This document shows positions 8,362 to 17,400 of a stretch of DNA of 64,000 nt, one piece after another. Every line of letters begins with the position of its first letter. Position 1 is the first letter of the stretch. A program made the translations under genes and the position numbers. The notes below the pieces were generated by a model. That model did no database searches and had not been told where the DNA came from. It saw nothing but the letters and a program-made list of their open reading frames with translations. The DNA is from Rivularia sp963920925 (lineage in GTDB: Bacteria > Cyanobacteriota > Cyanobacteriia > Cyanobacteriales > Nostocaceae): NCBI RefSeq assembly GCF_963920925.1, contig NZ_CAWUDI010000012.1:110441-174440 (forward strand), read 5' to 3'.

Positions 8362-8715
8362 ATGACTGCACGTAAATCCTCTACACCCAACTTTCAAGCA
8401 ATTGATGATTCTGTTCTTGGCGAATATGCAGTTAGCAATTACTCAGAACGTCTGTACTCAAAAGTCTACTATTCCATTCGTTCTTTATGCGGACTTCTTG
8501 CAAAACGCAGTTTTCAAGATTTTAATTGGGATGCATTCAAAGAACGCTTTGCAAGTGATTTTGGAAAAGTAGAAGAACAGCGATTTTCTCTAGAACAATT
8601 ACTTGAATTTGCTAATCGTAAGTTTGATAAAACTCTTGAAGATTTGGTAGTACGGTTGGGAACTATCTTGGCAGCGCAGACGAGAATATGCTGCGCGAGT
8701 AAATGCGAGTGTTAA
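8362..8715 (+). CDS. Hypothetical protein with a suspect C-terminus
   Basis: 117 aa, mostly helical (EYAVSNYSERLYSKVYYSIR). The last 12 residues (TRICCASKCEC) look unlike the rest. Shifting by +1 near 8675 gives a continuation REYAARVNASVNPQIKAES ending at TAA near 8739, which looks like a more natural C-terminus. So either the gene carries a frameshift or the tail is recent. Family unknown. A terminator follows at 8766-8793. Confidence 0.5.
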   Translation: MTARKSSTPNFQAIDDSVLGEYAVSNYSERLYSKVYYSIRSLCGLLAKRSFQDFNWDAFKERFASDFGKVEEQRFSLEQLLEFANRKFDKTLEDLVVRLGTILAAQTRICCASKCEC

Positions 8716-8765
8716 TCCTCAAATAAAAGCTGAGAGTTAATACTGACATAACAAACAATAAAGGG

Positions 8766-8793
8766 GGATAAAGAAGATTTTATCCTCTTTTTT
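8766..8793 (+). terminator. Rho-independent terminator
   Basis: GGATAAA (8766-8772), loop, TTTATCC (8779-8785), then TC and six T (8788-8793). Confidence 0.75.
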
Positions 8794-8875
8794 AATATCA
8801 GAAATGATTTCAAATCTATCTTCACTTCAGACACTTTTCAATTCATAAGATTCAAAATATTTTTCTGTTTTCAAG

Positions 8876-9610
8876 ATGTTACAAAATAGTTACATTGTTT
8901 GGGAAGGGGCATCTTTAATTGACGGTTCTCCTATAGTTCTCATTTTGACAGGATTCGTTAACCACACATCAAATCGTAAAACTGGACGACTAATACAATC
9001 TTGGATTTTGCAGCAAGATATTGTGCCGACGGAAGCTGCAAAAAAAGGTTTAGATTCAGGTATCTGCGGAAATTGTCCGATGAAATTAAGTCAGTCGGGT
9101 AGTTGCTATGTAAATTTGCTACCTACCAATAATATTTATCGCAAGTACGAAACGGGGAGTTATCCAAAATTCACCGCCAACGAAATAGCAGTTTTACAAC
9201 GTTATCGCTATCCTATTAGGTTAGGATCTTACGGCGACCCAACCGCAGTACCAATTAAAGTGTGGGAACCGATTATCCGTGTATCAAGTAGATATACGGG
9301 GTATACACATCAGTGGCGCAACAATTGTAACCATAGTTGGCAGAAATATTTGATGGCTTCAGTTGAAAGCGAAGAAGAAGCGCGTGTTGCTCAAAGCAAA
9401 GGTTGGAGAACCTTCAGAATTATCGCTCCCGAAGCACCTTTGGGTAAAAACGAAATTCTTTGTTGTCATACAGAAGATGACAGAATTCAATGTGAAAATT
9501 GTTTGCTGTGTGATGGGGCATCCTCTAAACCAAATATTGCTGACAGAGTTCACGGTTTGAAATGGAAAATATCGAATTTTGTGAAATATTCTGAATCAAT
9601 ATCCACTTAG
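8876..9610 (+). CDS. Conserved phage/plasmid-type protein (DUF7227-like), Cys-rich
   Basis: 244 aa. It has a cluster GICGNCPMKLSQSGSCY, a central GSYGDPTAVPIKVWEPI, then GYTHQWRNN, MASVESEEEA, GWRTFRII and a C-terminal CENCLLCDGA. The four to six conserved-type cysteines suggest a metal site or Fe-S cluster. I recognise the family as one common in phages and plasmids; the label DUF7227 is from memory. Activity unknown. It begins a three-gene rightward cluster ending at the 10287-10311 terminator. Confidence 0.65.
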   Translation: MLQNSYIVWEGASLIDGSPIVLILTGFVNHTSNRKTGRLIQSWILQQDIVPTEAAKKGLDSGICGNCPMKLSQSGSCYVNLLPTNNIYRKYETGSYPKFTANEIAVLQRYRYPIRLGSYGDPTAVPIKVWEPIIRVSSRYTGYTHQWRNNCNHSWQKYLMASVESEEEARVAQSKGWRTFRIIAPEAPLGKNEILCCHTEDDRIQCENCLLCDGASSKPNIADRVHGLKWKISNFVKYSESIST

Positions 9611-9699
9611 TTGAAATGAAAGTTTGTGATTACTTAGCTTCAGTTCTCTATCACAAGCTTTCAACCTTAATCAAAAAGATATTAAGCAAGGTGATATCT

Positions 9700-10002
9700 A
9701 TGACGGAAGTTTTGAGTGAACCTCAATTTAAAATATTTACTCATCCGAAAACTGGAGTTAAAACTGGAAGAATTTACTTTTCTGCGCTTTACTTAACTGA
9801 CTATTACGAAATTGTTGCTCACTGGTTGCAAAGACAAGAAATTATCTTTGATGAACAAGATTTGAAGCAATACGAAGATGGTTCGTTTCGTTTGTATTTC
9901 AGAACAAGTAATTCCGTTCTATCTGAATATTGGCGTTTAATAACACCCCTTACGGGGAAAAAACAGCGAAATAGCTTTTCGTCGATAAGGTGTAATAACT
10001 GA
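9700..10002 (+). CDS. Hypothetical 100-aa protein
   Basis: The start at 9700 is chosen because AAGGTG lies 6 bases upstream; an upstream ATG at 9616 lacks such a site. The body (FKIFTHPKTGVKTGRIYFSA, DYYEIVAHWLQRQ) looks like a small alpha/beta fold. Its TGA overlaps the ATG of the next gene by one base, implying coupling. Confidence 0.55.
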   Translation: MTEVLSEPQFKIFTHPKTGVKTGRIYFSALYLTDYYEIVAHWLQRQEIIFDEQDLKQYEDGSFRLYFRTSNSVLSEYWRLITPLTGKKQRNSFSSIRCNN

Positions 10003-10265
10003 TGAATTTAAAGTATCGAAATTTTCGAGCTAATATTAATAGTCAAGATTTAGCTATTCCTAATTCTCAAGCGCTAGTATCCCAAATTTCAGAACATGAG
10101 AAAATAAAACATATACTCATAGGTTCAAGCTTTGCAGTAATGAATACAATCCGAATTTTGCATGAACTTGGTTATGCGAATGCAGATGAATGGAGTCCTT
10201 TATTACCAACCTCTAATCCGGGAGAGTTTGAAAGTATCTTAATACGCTTAATTACTGCACAGTAG
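10002..10265 (+). CDS. Small conserved cyanobacterial protein (WSPLLPT type)
   Basis: 87 aa ending in GSSFAVMNTIRILHELGYA then DEWSPLLPTSNPGEFESILI. I have seen this pattern (helix, LGYA, WSPL.PT..PGE, helix) in many small cyanobacterial proteins, but no function is known to me. It is coupled to the preceding gene and followed closely by a terminator. Confidence 0.65.
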   Translation: MNLKYRNFRANINSQDLAIPNSQALVSQISEHEKIKHILIGSSFAVMNTIRILHELGYANADEWSPLLPTSNPGEFESILIRLITAQ

Positions 10266-10286
10266 TGACTATTACTGCGAACCTTT

Positions 10287-10311
10287 TATCCCTTTTACGG
10301 GATATTTTTTT
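10287..10311 (+). terminator. Rho-independent terminator
   Basis: TATCCC (10287-10292), loop TTTTAC, GGGATA (10299-10304), then seven T (10305-10311). Confidence 0.8.
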
Positions 10312-10547
10312 CAAGCAAAATTAAATTTTGCCAATTTATAATCATATAGTAAATTATAAATCGCTGGTCTTTTTTAATAAAAAAATTTATTAATTACGAT
10401 CAAATTTGAATAAATTCAATAAATAAATTTGTATAGTTTGATTTTTTCGTGCGAATTTATCTATTATGTATGTAATTTTTTATTTTTTTATAAAATATAT
10501 TTTCATAAATACTGATTATTATGTATTTAATATAATTAGGAGTTTAT

Positions 10548-10574
10548 GACTCGTTTTTACTATTAAAACGAGTC
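10548..10574 (-). terminator. Hairpin at the 3' end of the Rpn-like gene
   Basis: GACTCGTTTT (10548-10557) and AAAACGAGTC (10565-10574) form a perfect 10-bp stem with a 7-base loop, 13 bases past the stop codon. The bases between this and 10312 are AT-rich without a gene. Confidence 0.65.
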
Positions 10575-10587
10575 AAACAAAGCAAAT

Positions 10588-11364
10588 TTATTGTTTCTCA
10601 GTCAATTTTCTTACTTCTTCAATATCTAATTCCAATACTCTAGCAACTTTTTCAATGCTATCTCCTTCCTCCAGTAATTTTTTGGCAGTTTTTAATAAGG
10701 TTTCTTTCAATACGCTTTGGTAGTAACCTGTTTTTTCAATGTCATCACCTAAGTTAAGCATAGCTTCAATTTCCTCTTTGCTAAGTTCTGGGAATTTTTT
10801 AACCACGATACTTTGGATAAATGCTAGCACTTTCCTCTGATTGTTTTCATTGATCACTTCTTCCCTGGCTTGAGTAGTAAGTCGTTGTGCTAGAGTACTA
10901 GTTTTCTTAGGAGTCTCAACAAATAGTTTTGCTATTCCTGTTGCTAACGACCGATCATCAGGAAGTTCCTTAAGATATATACGATGTAGATGATTTTCTA
11001 CCAAACTGGCATAGCGGGGATGGGGTGGAGTTTCATTAATTCTTTTATCGTAGATTACAATCAGATACCATTGGGGATTAGGAGGACGATATTGGCGAAA
11101 ATAAACAAAAAGTTGTCCAAAAATGCGTTCGTAGAATTCTTCATCTTTATAAGTTTGAAATTCAACCAAATATAATGGCTCGTCCTCACAACCCGTAACG
11201 GTAGACAATAAACCATCTAAACGGAATGATTGGTCTTTTACTTCCTGTGCTGTGAATGTGTAAATATCAGGATTCGTCTCTGGTTTACCAATAAGTTCAA
11301 AAAAAAGTTGAGGTAATTCTCTAACTAGGTCATAGAAAAGGGTATCTGTTTTCACTTTTTGCAC
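10588..11364 (-). CDS. Rpn-family / DUF2887 PD-(D/E)XK nuclease-like protein
   Basis: 258 aa. The N-terminal 200 residues follow the cyanobacterial Rpn / DUF2887 pattern: DTLFYDLVRELPQLFFELIG, FRLDGLL (candidate catalytic Asp), LYLVEFQTYKDE (candidate E-x-Q), then FGQLFVYFRQY. The C-terminal tail (KKLLEEGDSIEKVARVLELD) is the helical repeat usual for the group. Members are recombination-promoting nucleases or transposase-like proteins, often in many copies per cyanobacterial genome. It stands alone with its own terminator. Confidence 0.85.
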   Translation of the reverse strand: MQKVKTDTLFYDLVRELPQLFFELIGKPETNPDIYTFTAQEVKDQSFRLDGLLSTVTGCEDEPLYLVEFQTYKDEEFYERIFGQLFVYFRQYRPPNPQWYLIVIYDKRINETPPHPRYASLVENHLHRIYLKELPDDRSLATGIAKLFVETPKKTSTLAQRLTTQAREEVINENNQRKVLAFIQSIVVKKFPELSKEEIEAMLNLGDDIEKTGYYQSVLKETLLKTAKKLLEEGDSIEKVARVLELDIEEVRKLTEKQ

Positions 11365-11653
11365 CCGTATTTGTCTCTATTTATTATTAAATTACTTTTT
11401 GGAAATTAAAATTAATAATTTTAGCTTTTCGTAATATAAGTACCAAATTTATATAATATTTTTTTAGATGCTATGAAAATATTAAAAATACTATCAAAAC
11501 ATTTTAATCAAACATGAGAAAATAATTTTTAGTATATTATTAACAATTTCATACTCTCTTCCCGCTTTAAGATTACCTATAATGTATTTTTTCTGATTAC
11601 GTTAAGTAATCTGTTTTCCCGGAAGACTCAGAAACCATTTCAAGACTTGGGGG

Positions 11654-11734
11654 AACCCCAAAAACAACAAATCACTACAAAGAAAATCATCCTTTTTCTA
11701 TACAAGCTTGCTTATTTGTTCTGTTTTTGGGGTT
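11654..11734. repeat. 81-bp MITE-like inverted repeat element
   Basis: AACCCCAAAAACA at 11654-11666 is the exact reverse complement of 11722-11734, and the arms continue inward (AACAAAT / ATTTGTT) after a two-base bulge. The interior has no coding potential. It could be a miniature inverted-repeat element or a large RNA hairpin. The flanking 11365-11653 stretch is AT-rich with no gene. Confidence 0.6.
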
Positions 11735-11868
11735 TACAAGCTATATTGCAATTATTGTAATTCCATAAGTATTAGCTTTCATGTCTAATATATTATGCAG
11801 ATGTAATTGGGGCTGCCTTCCGCAAGAGCGCTTACGCGCAATTGGCAGTGATGTATCTGTTAAGAATA

Positions 11869-12057
11869 ATGAAAAACTCTTCATCGAAACAAAAACAAAT
11901 TTTAAAAGCATGGTATCAGCAATTGAAATCAGTACAACCCTCCAAAATTGCTGATACCAATTTAGTTGATTCAGAAAAATTAGATGTTGAAGAAGCGAAT
12001 TGGGAAGCACGACAAACTTACTATCACGACCAATTTTTATACGCAGACAGACTTTAA
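11869..12057 (+). CDS. Small helical protein
   Basis: 62 aa (MKNSSSKQKQILKAWYQQLK...) from ATG at 11869; a longer frame starts at 11842. Polar, amphipathic helices, then EEANWEARQTYYHDQFLY. No family recognised. An opposite-strand ORF over the same bases lacks coding character. Confidence 0.45.
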   Translation: MKNSSSKQKQILKAWYQQLKSVQPSKIADTNLVDSEKLDVEEANWEARQTYYHDQFLYADRL

Positions 12058-12187
12058 TGTACCTTATTATTACATGATCAAGAAAGTTGATTTTGTGGTA
12101 GCTCAAAATTGATCAAAAGCTGTGAAATGTAATGGAATAAAACTTTTCACAGTTTATCACTTCATTTATTCAATTAAAGGAGAAAAA

Positions 12188-12640
12188 ATGCTTTCATATC
12201 AAGATTTTTTAACAGATGCCATTGTATTTATCTGTGCAGCTTTTGCGATTATGATGATGTTCGATTTTATTGCGATTTTAGTACATTCGTGGAATCAATG
12301 CGCCAAGCAAGAAAACAATACAGTATTACCAATTTTTCAAGAGAAAGCATTAGATAAAACTAATGATGTCCCAAAATCTATAGACTCTCCCAAATCTACT
12401 GATATCGAAGTATCAACTTTTGAAGCCAAAGATATTCAAACCGATTCAACTCGTTTAGCTACAGAAGAAGAATTGTTTACCTTAACCCTTCGTAAACTTA
12501 AGCAGTTAGCAGCAAATTACTCCATCCCTGGCAGAACTGCTATGACAAAGAATCTAAAAACAGCACATCAATTGTTAACTCCAAAACTACTTGGATTGGT
12601 AACAGTAGCTGAAATTCAACTATTAAGCCTGCAAGAATAA
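12188..12640 (+). CDS. Membrane-anchored protein with SAP/Rho-N-like C-terminal motif
   Basis: 150 aa from ATG at 12188, five bases after a strong AAAGGAG ribosome site. One membrane helix spans residues 10-35 (AIVFICAAFAIMMMFDFIAILV), then a Ser/Pro/Asp linker, then LFTLTLRKLKQLAANYSIPG, matching the LRxLxxLxxxxxIxG pattern also seen at 1248-1685. Both proteins would place a short helix pair, possibly nucleic-acid-binding, on the cytoplasmic face of the membrane. A hairpin follows at 12643-12678. Confidence 0.6.
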   Translation: MLSYQDFLTDAIVFICAAFAIMMMFDFIAILVHSWNQCAKQENNTVLPIFQEKALDKTNDVPKSIDSPKSTDIEVSTFEAKDIQTDSTRLATEEELFTLTLRKLKQLAANYSIPGRTAMTKNLKTAHQLLTPKLLGLVTVAEIQLLSLQE

Positions 12641-12642
12641 GC

Positions 12643-12678
12643 GAACGCATTTAAACGTAAATGAAACAAAATGCGTTC
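12643..12678 (+). terminator. Terminator-like hairpin
   Basis: GAACGCATTT (12643-12652) pairs perfectly with AAATGCGTTC (12669-12678), immediately after the stop codon. No U tract follows. Confidence 0.55.
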
Positions 12679-12795
12679 CTCTCTTACTCCTTTTATTAAA
12701 AAATTAGTCAAGAAGCATCGCAACTAGTGTAAAGACATCCCAATCATAGCATCAACATTCCAAACTAAACCCAATACTCAACTGGACTTTTAATT

Positions 12796-13011
12796 ATGAC
12801 AATTAAAGCACCCTCTAGCGCGAGTTATTTAGTCTCTACGCTGGAAGAGTTTATGGCAACTGCTAACTCATTCATTCAGAACTATTATAAAACAGGCAGC
12901 GATGCACAAGACATTCAAAGAATGATTATAGCTATTACAAATCTAAGGCTTGATATCAATATTGAAGCACTTGAAGCAGAATTCCAAATAACTCTCACAA
13001 AGCGTATTTAG
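12796..13011 (+). CDS. Hypothetical 71-aa protein
   Basis: An all-helical small protein (YLVSTLEEFMATANSFIQNY, DIQRMIIAITNLRLDINIEA). ATG at 12796. No motif identifies it. Followed at 55 bases by another small gene on the same strand. Confidence 0.5.
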   Translation: MTIKAPSSASYLVSTLEEFMATANSFIQNYYKTGSDAQDIQRMIIAITNLRLDINIEALEAEFQITLTKRI

Positions 13012-13066
13012 TCGTCTCGTTTGAGTTAACTACTGTCTTGGCTTTTCACGGAATACAAAATCAATC

Positions 13067-13366
13067 ATGTCACAAACTAAAACTATAAAAGGTATAACCT
13101 TCCAATACGGAGAAAACAAAAGTCAAAGGTATTGGGAACACGTAAGAGAAAAACAAACCTATATATTGCTTCAACCAAAAGCATTACCTACTTATTGGTC
13201 AATTATTCAATTTGACAAAAAAGGAAATTGTAAAACTTTAAATTGCGCGATTGTAGATAAACAAGGGAATGTAGTTCAAAAAGACCCTCTTTACTGTTTT
13301 CATGAACTAACCGTTGATGGTTGGCTTAATAAGCTTGCAGATTACATACGAGAACAAAATTATTAG
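13067..13366 (+). CDS. Hypothetical 99-aa protein
   Basis: Alpha/beta small protein with TYWSIIQFDKKGNCKTLNCA and a C-terminal VDGWLNKLADYIREQ. The frame is closed by a classic terminator at 13389. Family unknown. Confidence 0.55.
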   Translation: MSQTKTIKGITFQYGENKSQRYWEHVREKQTYILLQPKALPTYWSIIQFDKKGNCKTLNCAIVDKQGNVVQKDPLYCFHELTVDGWLNKLADYIREQNY

Positions 13367-13388
13367 ATTGTCAATGAATCAAATTTTT

Positions 13389-13415
13389 CTAACCTTTGTG
13401 AAGGTTAGTTTTTTT
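13389..13415 (+). terminator. Rho-independent terminator
   Basis: CTAACCTT (13389-13396), TGTG loop, AAGGTTAG (13401-13408), followed by seven T. Confidence 0.9.
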
Positions 13416-13699
13416 ATTTCATAATGTTCGGTGAATAATTTTAATGTATGTAATTGATAATTAACTAATTGCTGTGAATCATTTTTTGATCTCAAAATTT
13501 ACTTTTAAATCACATTTTTATCATCTAGTAAATTATGCCTATTATGTAAATAAATATTAATTACTTTAACCTTTCACAAATTTTCACAAATGGGCTACAA
13601 GAAATCATGATACTAGAAATTTTAATTTTTTGTTTTACTAGAGCAGTGGTACATTATTTATATAGTTGTCAAACATTATTAAAGCAGCAGCGCAAAATT

Positions 13700-13981
13700 A
13701 TGGCAGCCCCAGAACCACAATACAGTAAAGAAGAATTTGCACGACTGGGTGATGAAATTTATGCACGGGATATTTATCCACAACTTCAACCAAATAGTCA
13801 AGGCAAGATAGTTGCCATTGACATTACTACAGGTGCATGGGAAATAGATAATGATGAGATTTCAGCTTGTAATCGTCTTGAAGAACGTTATCCAAATGCA
13901 CAAGTTTGGATTGTAAAAGTTGGTTCTGGGTATGTTCGTCGGTTTGGTGTAAGTCACAGTCAAAAAACAAAAACAGCATGA
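13700..13981 (+). CDS. Small partner protein of a retropepsin-like gene
   Basis: 93 aa from ATG at 13700 (the frame is open from 13607, but MAAPEPQYSKEEFARLGDEI is the usual beginning of this cyanobacterial family). The body has VAIDITTGAWEIDNDEI and ends VRRFG. It is regularly found directly before a DTG-type aspartic protease gene, as here, with an ATGA overlap. The pair is sometimes thought to behave like a toxin-antitoxin module, but the role is unproven. Confidence 0.7.
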   Translation: MAAPEPQYSKEEFARLGDEIYARDIYPQLQPNSQGKIVAIDITTGAWEIDNDEISACNRLEERYPNAQVWIVKVGSGYVRRFGVSHSQKTKTA

Positions 13982-14355
13982 TAATAGGAAAAGTTAATGC
14001 TGACTACGAGCCAATTATTCGCATTGCAATCTGCGATTCACAAGGAAAGGTACACGAACGAGATGCAGTGATAGATACAGGTTTCGATGGATGGCTTTGC
14101 TTACCTCCAGATTTTATAGCTTTGCTCGGACTTAACTGGAAAAGACGCGGACGAGCATTATTAGCAGATGGCAGCGAAAGTATTTTTGATATATATGAAG
14201 CAACAGTAGTTTGGGATGAACAGTTTTTAACAATTCCAATTGATGAGGCTGACTCCGATCCACTTGTTGGAATGTCATTAATGGAAGGTTACGAATTAAA
14301 AATACAGGTTATTGATGGTGGTATTGTAAAGTTGATGAAATTGCCTATCCTCTAA
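13978..14355 (+). CDS. Clan AA (retropepsin-like) aspartic protease
   Basis: 125 aa from ATG at 13978, overlapping the TGA of its partner. The motif AVIDTGFDGWLCLP is the D-T-G active site of single-domain, dimeric retropepsins, and ADGSES/DPLVGMSLMEG follow in the expected places. A start at 13906 is rejected because it would run through the partner gene. Convergent with the large polymerase-like gene that ends at 14416. Confidence 0.8.
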   Translation: MIIGKVNADYEPIIRIAICDSQGKVHERDAVIDTGFDGWLCLPPDFIALLGLNWKRRGRALLADGSESIFDIYEATVVWDEQFLTIPIDEADSDPLVGMSLMEGYELKIQVIDGGIVKLMKLPIL

Positions 14356-14415
14356 GCTTGAAATTTAATCGTTAATCTGGAATAACGTTTTTAATAAGAT
14401 TAATTGGAGCTTCAT

Positions 14416-17400
14416 TTATGTCCTGTCAATTTCCTTATTCCCACCACCTTTAGATACCAAAATTTCCTTTTGAGAAACAACTTTATTACCTGGTAAATTA
14501 TGCCTATCAAACTCTCCAGTTTCCGGACTATAGGCGGCTACAGCTTTACCTTGAAGTGCAGCATAATCAATAATTGATACCGTTTCTAAACTGCGAATAC
14601 CAAGTACTATATCGTCCGACTGTTTCATTTGTTGAATTGCGCTTTTGATTGAAGTTACGGTTGATAACTCAATTTTAATATCGTTTCTATGTGCTGCTAA
14701 CTCTTCAATTTTGATCGCAGCAGGCGATGATTTTGACTTATATGGCGTTGCATCTATAAATTGAACTGCATCATAACCATGCTCAATTGCTCGATCAACG
14801 GCACGTAAAACCATGTTACACATTATTTGTTCGGTTTTAGCTTTAATTGCTTGGTTCTCAGCCGGAGCTTCAAAGAATACGACAGTGGCGATAGCAGGTT
14901 GAACTTCTTGTTTTTCTTGAGAGGATTTTACAACATCTTGCTGCTGTTTAGATATTTGAATGCCTGGATATATTACAGAAGTTGGGTCAATAGTTATATC
15001 GGCATAACTAGCAGGAGCATTATTAATAGTACCAGAAAAAGTAAACCCTTGAATCGGTCTGCCAATAGCTGTTAGCTTTTGCTGTAAAAAATTAACTGAC
15101 TTTTTATTGACAGTTCCTAATATTTGGTTTTCAACCTTAGCATAAACTGTTGGTGGTTTGTGCGAGTCAGTTTTCTGTACTTCAAGAGTTATACTGGTTT
15201 GTCCGTCTTGCCATTGACGATTAGCCGCTTCGTACTTATCAACGCTATCAATTTGCAACTTATTATCTGGATTCTTCAAGCTGGTAACGATAACACTTTT
15301 TGTAGGAGCGGAAGTAATGGTAGCATAAGCCTCACATCCAGCAAGTAAAGCCGGAGAATGAGCGTTAATAGTACCAAACTTTTTACCTTCTACCCTTACC
15401 CAGCGAGCGGTTTTAGTATTATCGCGGGGATGGGAACCATCTTCAAACTGAATAGGAACTCTTTCACCCCTAAAATTTCTATCTGCATATTCATTGAATT
15501 GAGTACCAATTATCCTCATTTGGGTAAACTGTAACTCCTTGAGTTGACTTATTACCTCACCTGGAAAGACTGCAAATGCTACACTCGCTCGGCGCATCCC
15601 TGAATATTTGAAATTTTCTTCTGTGTGACTGATATCGTGAATAGCTGCTGTTAGCTGTAACTTTTGTTCTGTAGGGGTGTTGGTTCTTATCGATTCTACA
15701 TATTCTTTTAATTGCTGTTTCAAGGCATCTATCATGCGATCGCTAACACCAAAATGAAATTCTACATTCCCTTGTTCGACTAACATTCCTGGTTTCAGTT
15801 GATGTTCTTTAATAGAGCGGAAGCTAATTGTACCAATCGGAACACTTATACTTTTACCATCCAAGGTTGTGAATTTAGCTTGAACAAATAAAGGATGAGG
15901 CATTTTTTTGGTCGGTTTTCTCGATGCAATCTCAAAAGTCAATTTCTTAAGTTTCCAGAAATTAGGATTCTTTGCTATTTCAAAATTAATTAAATTGGTA
16001 ATTTCTAATTTTTTACCGCTGGTAGGTGAAGTAATAACTAAATAAGGACCTGGTTCTAATTTTTTTCTTTGTTCTAGTTGAATCCATTGTTTTACCAATG
16101 AATTATAATTAGTTTTTATTTCTTGAGCTTGCTTCTTTTGTTCGGGAGTAAATTCAATTCCTGGATAAAAGTTTCTAAATTGTTCAACAGAGAGAGCATT
16201 CAGTTGACATTGTTCAAAAATTTTATTTGTTTGCTCAATCATTAAATCGATAGGACTGTAACCATTGGTTTTCATACCTCTATTTGTAAAAGCTTCTGGA
16301 TTTTTCTTATCAGCTAACCATTCAACTTCTTTATATGCTGTAATAGCTTGACAATATTGAATAATATCTTGATTTGGTCGCAAAGCACTTTTAGGTCCGT
16401 CGGCAGCCACTTGTAGTTCGTTTCCAAGTTCTGCTACGCAATTTTTCAGTAGTTGTTTAAATAATTGCAACTTTTGTTCTATTTTATTATTGTTTAAAGC
16501 TTTATTTTGTGGATTATTAGTAATTTTATTAATTTGATTTGATATATTGTGCGGTAACTGTAAGTTTTGATAACGAGGTGCTGACGAAATATAATCTAAA
16601 TGCCGTAGTATTTTATAAGCATAATCAATTTTTTCTGATTGAGGCATTGTATCAATTTCACATTGAAGTGCGACATTTTTTTGAATTTCCGACGCAATAA
16701 TACCAATTTTACTATCCATTGCAGAAACGGCAATTTCTTCAAAAGTACCTTGATAGGGTACTTTAGCTTTTTTGATAATATTAGGATAGCGGTTTTGTGG
16801 TAAATTATTTTCTTTAACTTCTGTAGCTAACAAGGGAAAGTCTTTAGCAGGAGCAAAGGCTAGTAAATCACCGTCAAAATCACATTGCATATTATCCATT
16901 GCCGTATCAGGATGTATGTATACGCATCCATCTAGCATTTTAGGTAAATGTTTATTTTTAAGAGTAATAACGCCATTTGAATTAATTAATGGAGAACGAG
17001 TAACTATAATTTCTTCACCTTCTTGTATATAAGGTATGCTAATTTCATCTAACTTTAAATCTAAACTTGGTTGAGCCATACCAGATGTAAATTTAATGGA
17101 ACGTCCAGTAGCAATATCAACCCACTCTTTTCTTACAAAATCTTGAAGTTCGGTAATTATTTTGGGATGTTCAATAAGTTGACAGTAACCTGACAAATCA
17201 GCTTTCAATAAAGAATATATTAATAAATCTTTTTGTTCATTATTTAATTCTTCACTCTCGTGAATTTCTTCGCTTTCATTCTCAGATGATAAGCTGTCAA
17301 ATATACGCAGTTTTTCTGTCTTACCTTCATTTTGATAAGATTCACTTGGTTCAATATTTTCTGCTAAAAAATTTTTGCGCCGTTCGTAATTTTCAACATA

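Noticed and set aside
11741..12106. 121-codon leftward frame
   Set aside because: It is antisense to the small gene at 11869-12057, which has the better composition.
13906..13977. Upstream start for the retropepsin-like gene
   Set aside because: It overlaps the partner gene by 76 bases; the ATGA junction at 13978 is the usual arrangement and keeps the typical N-terminus.
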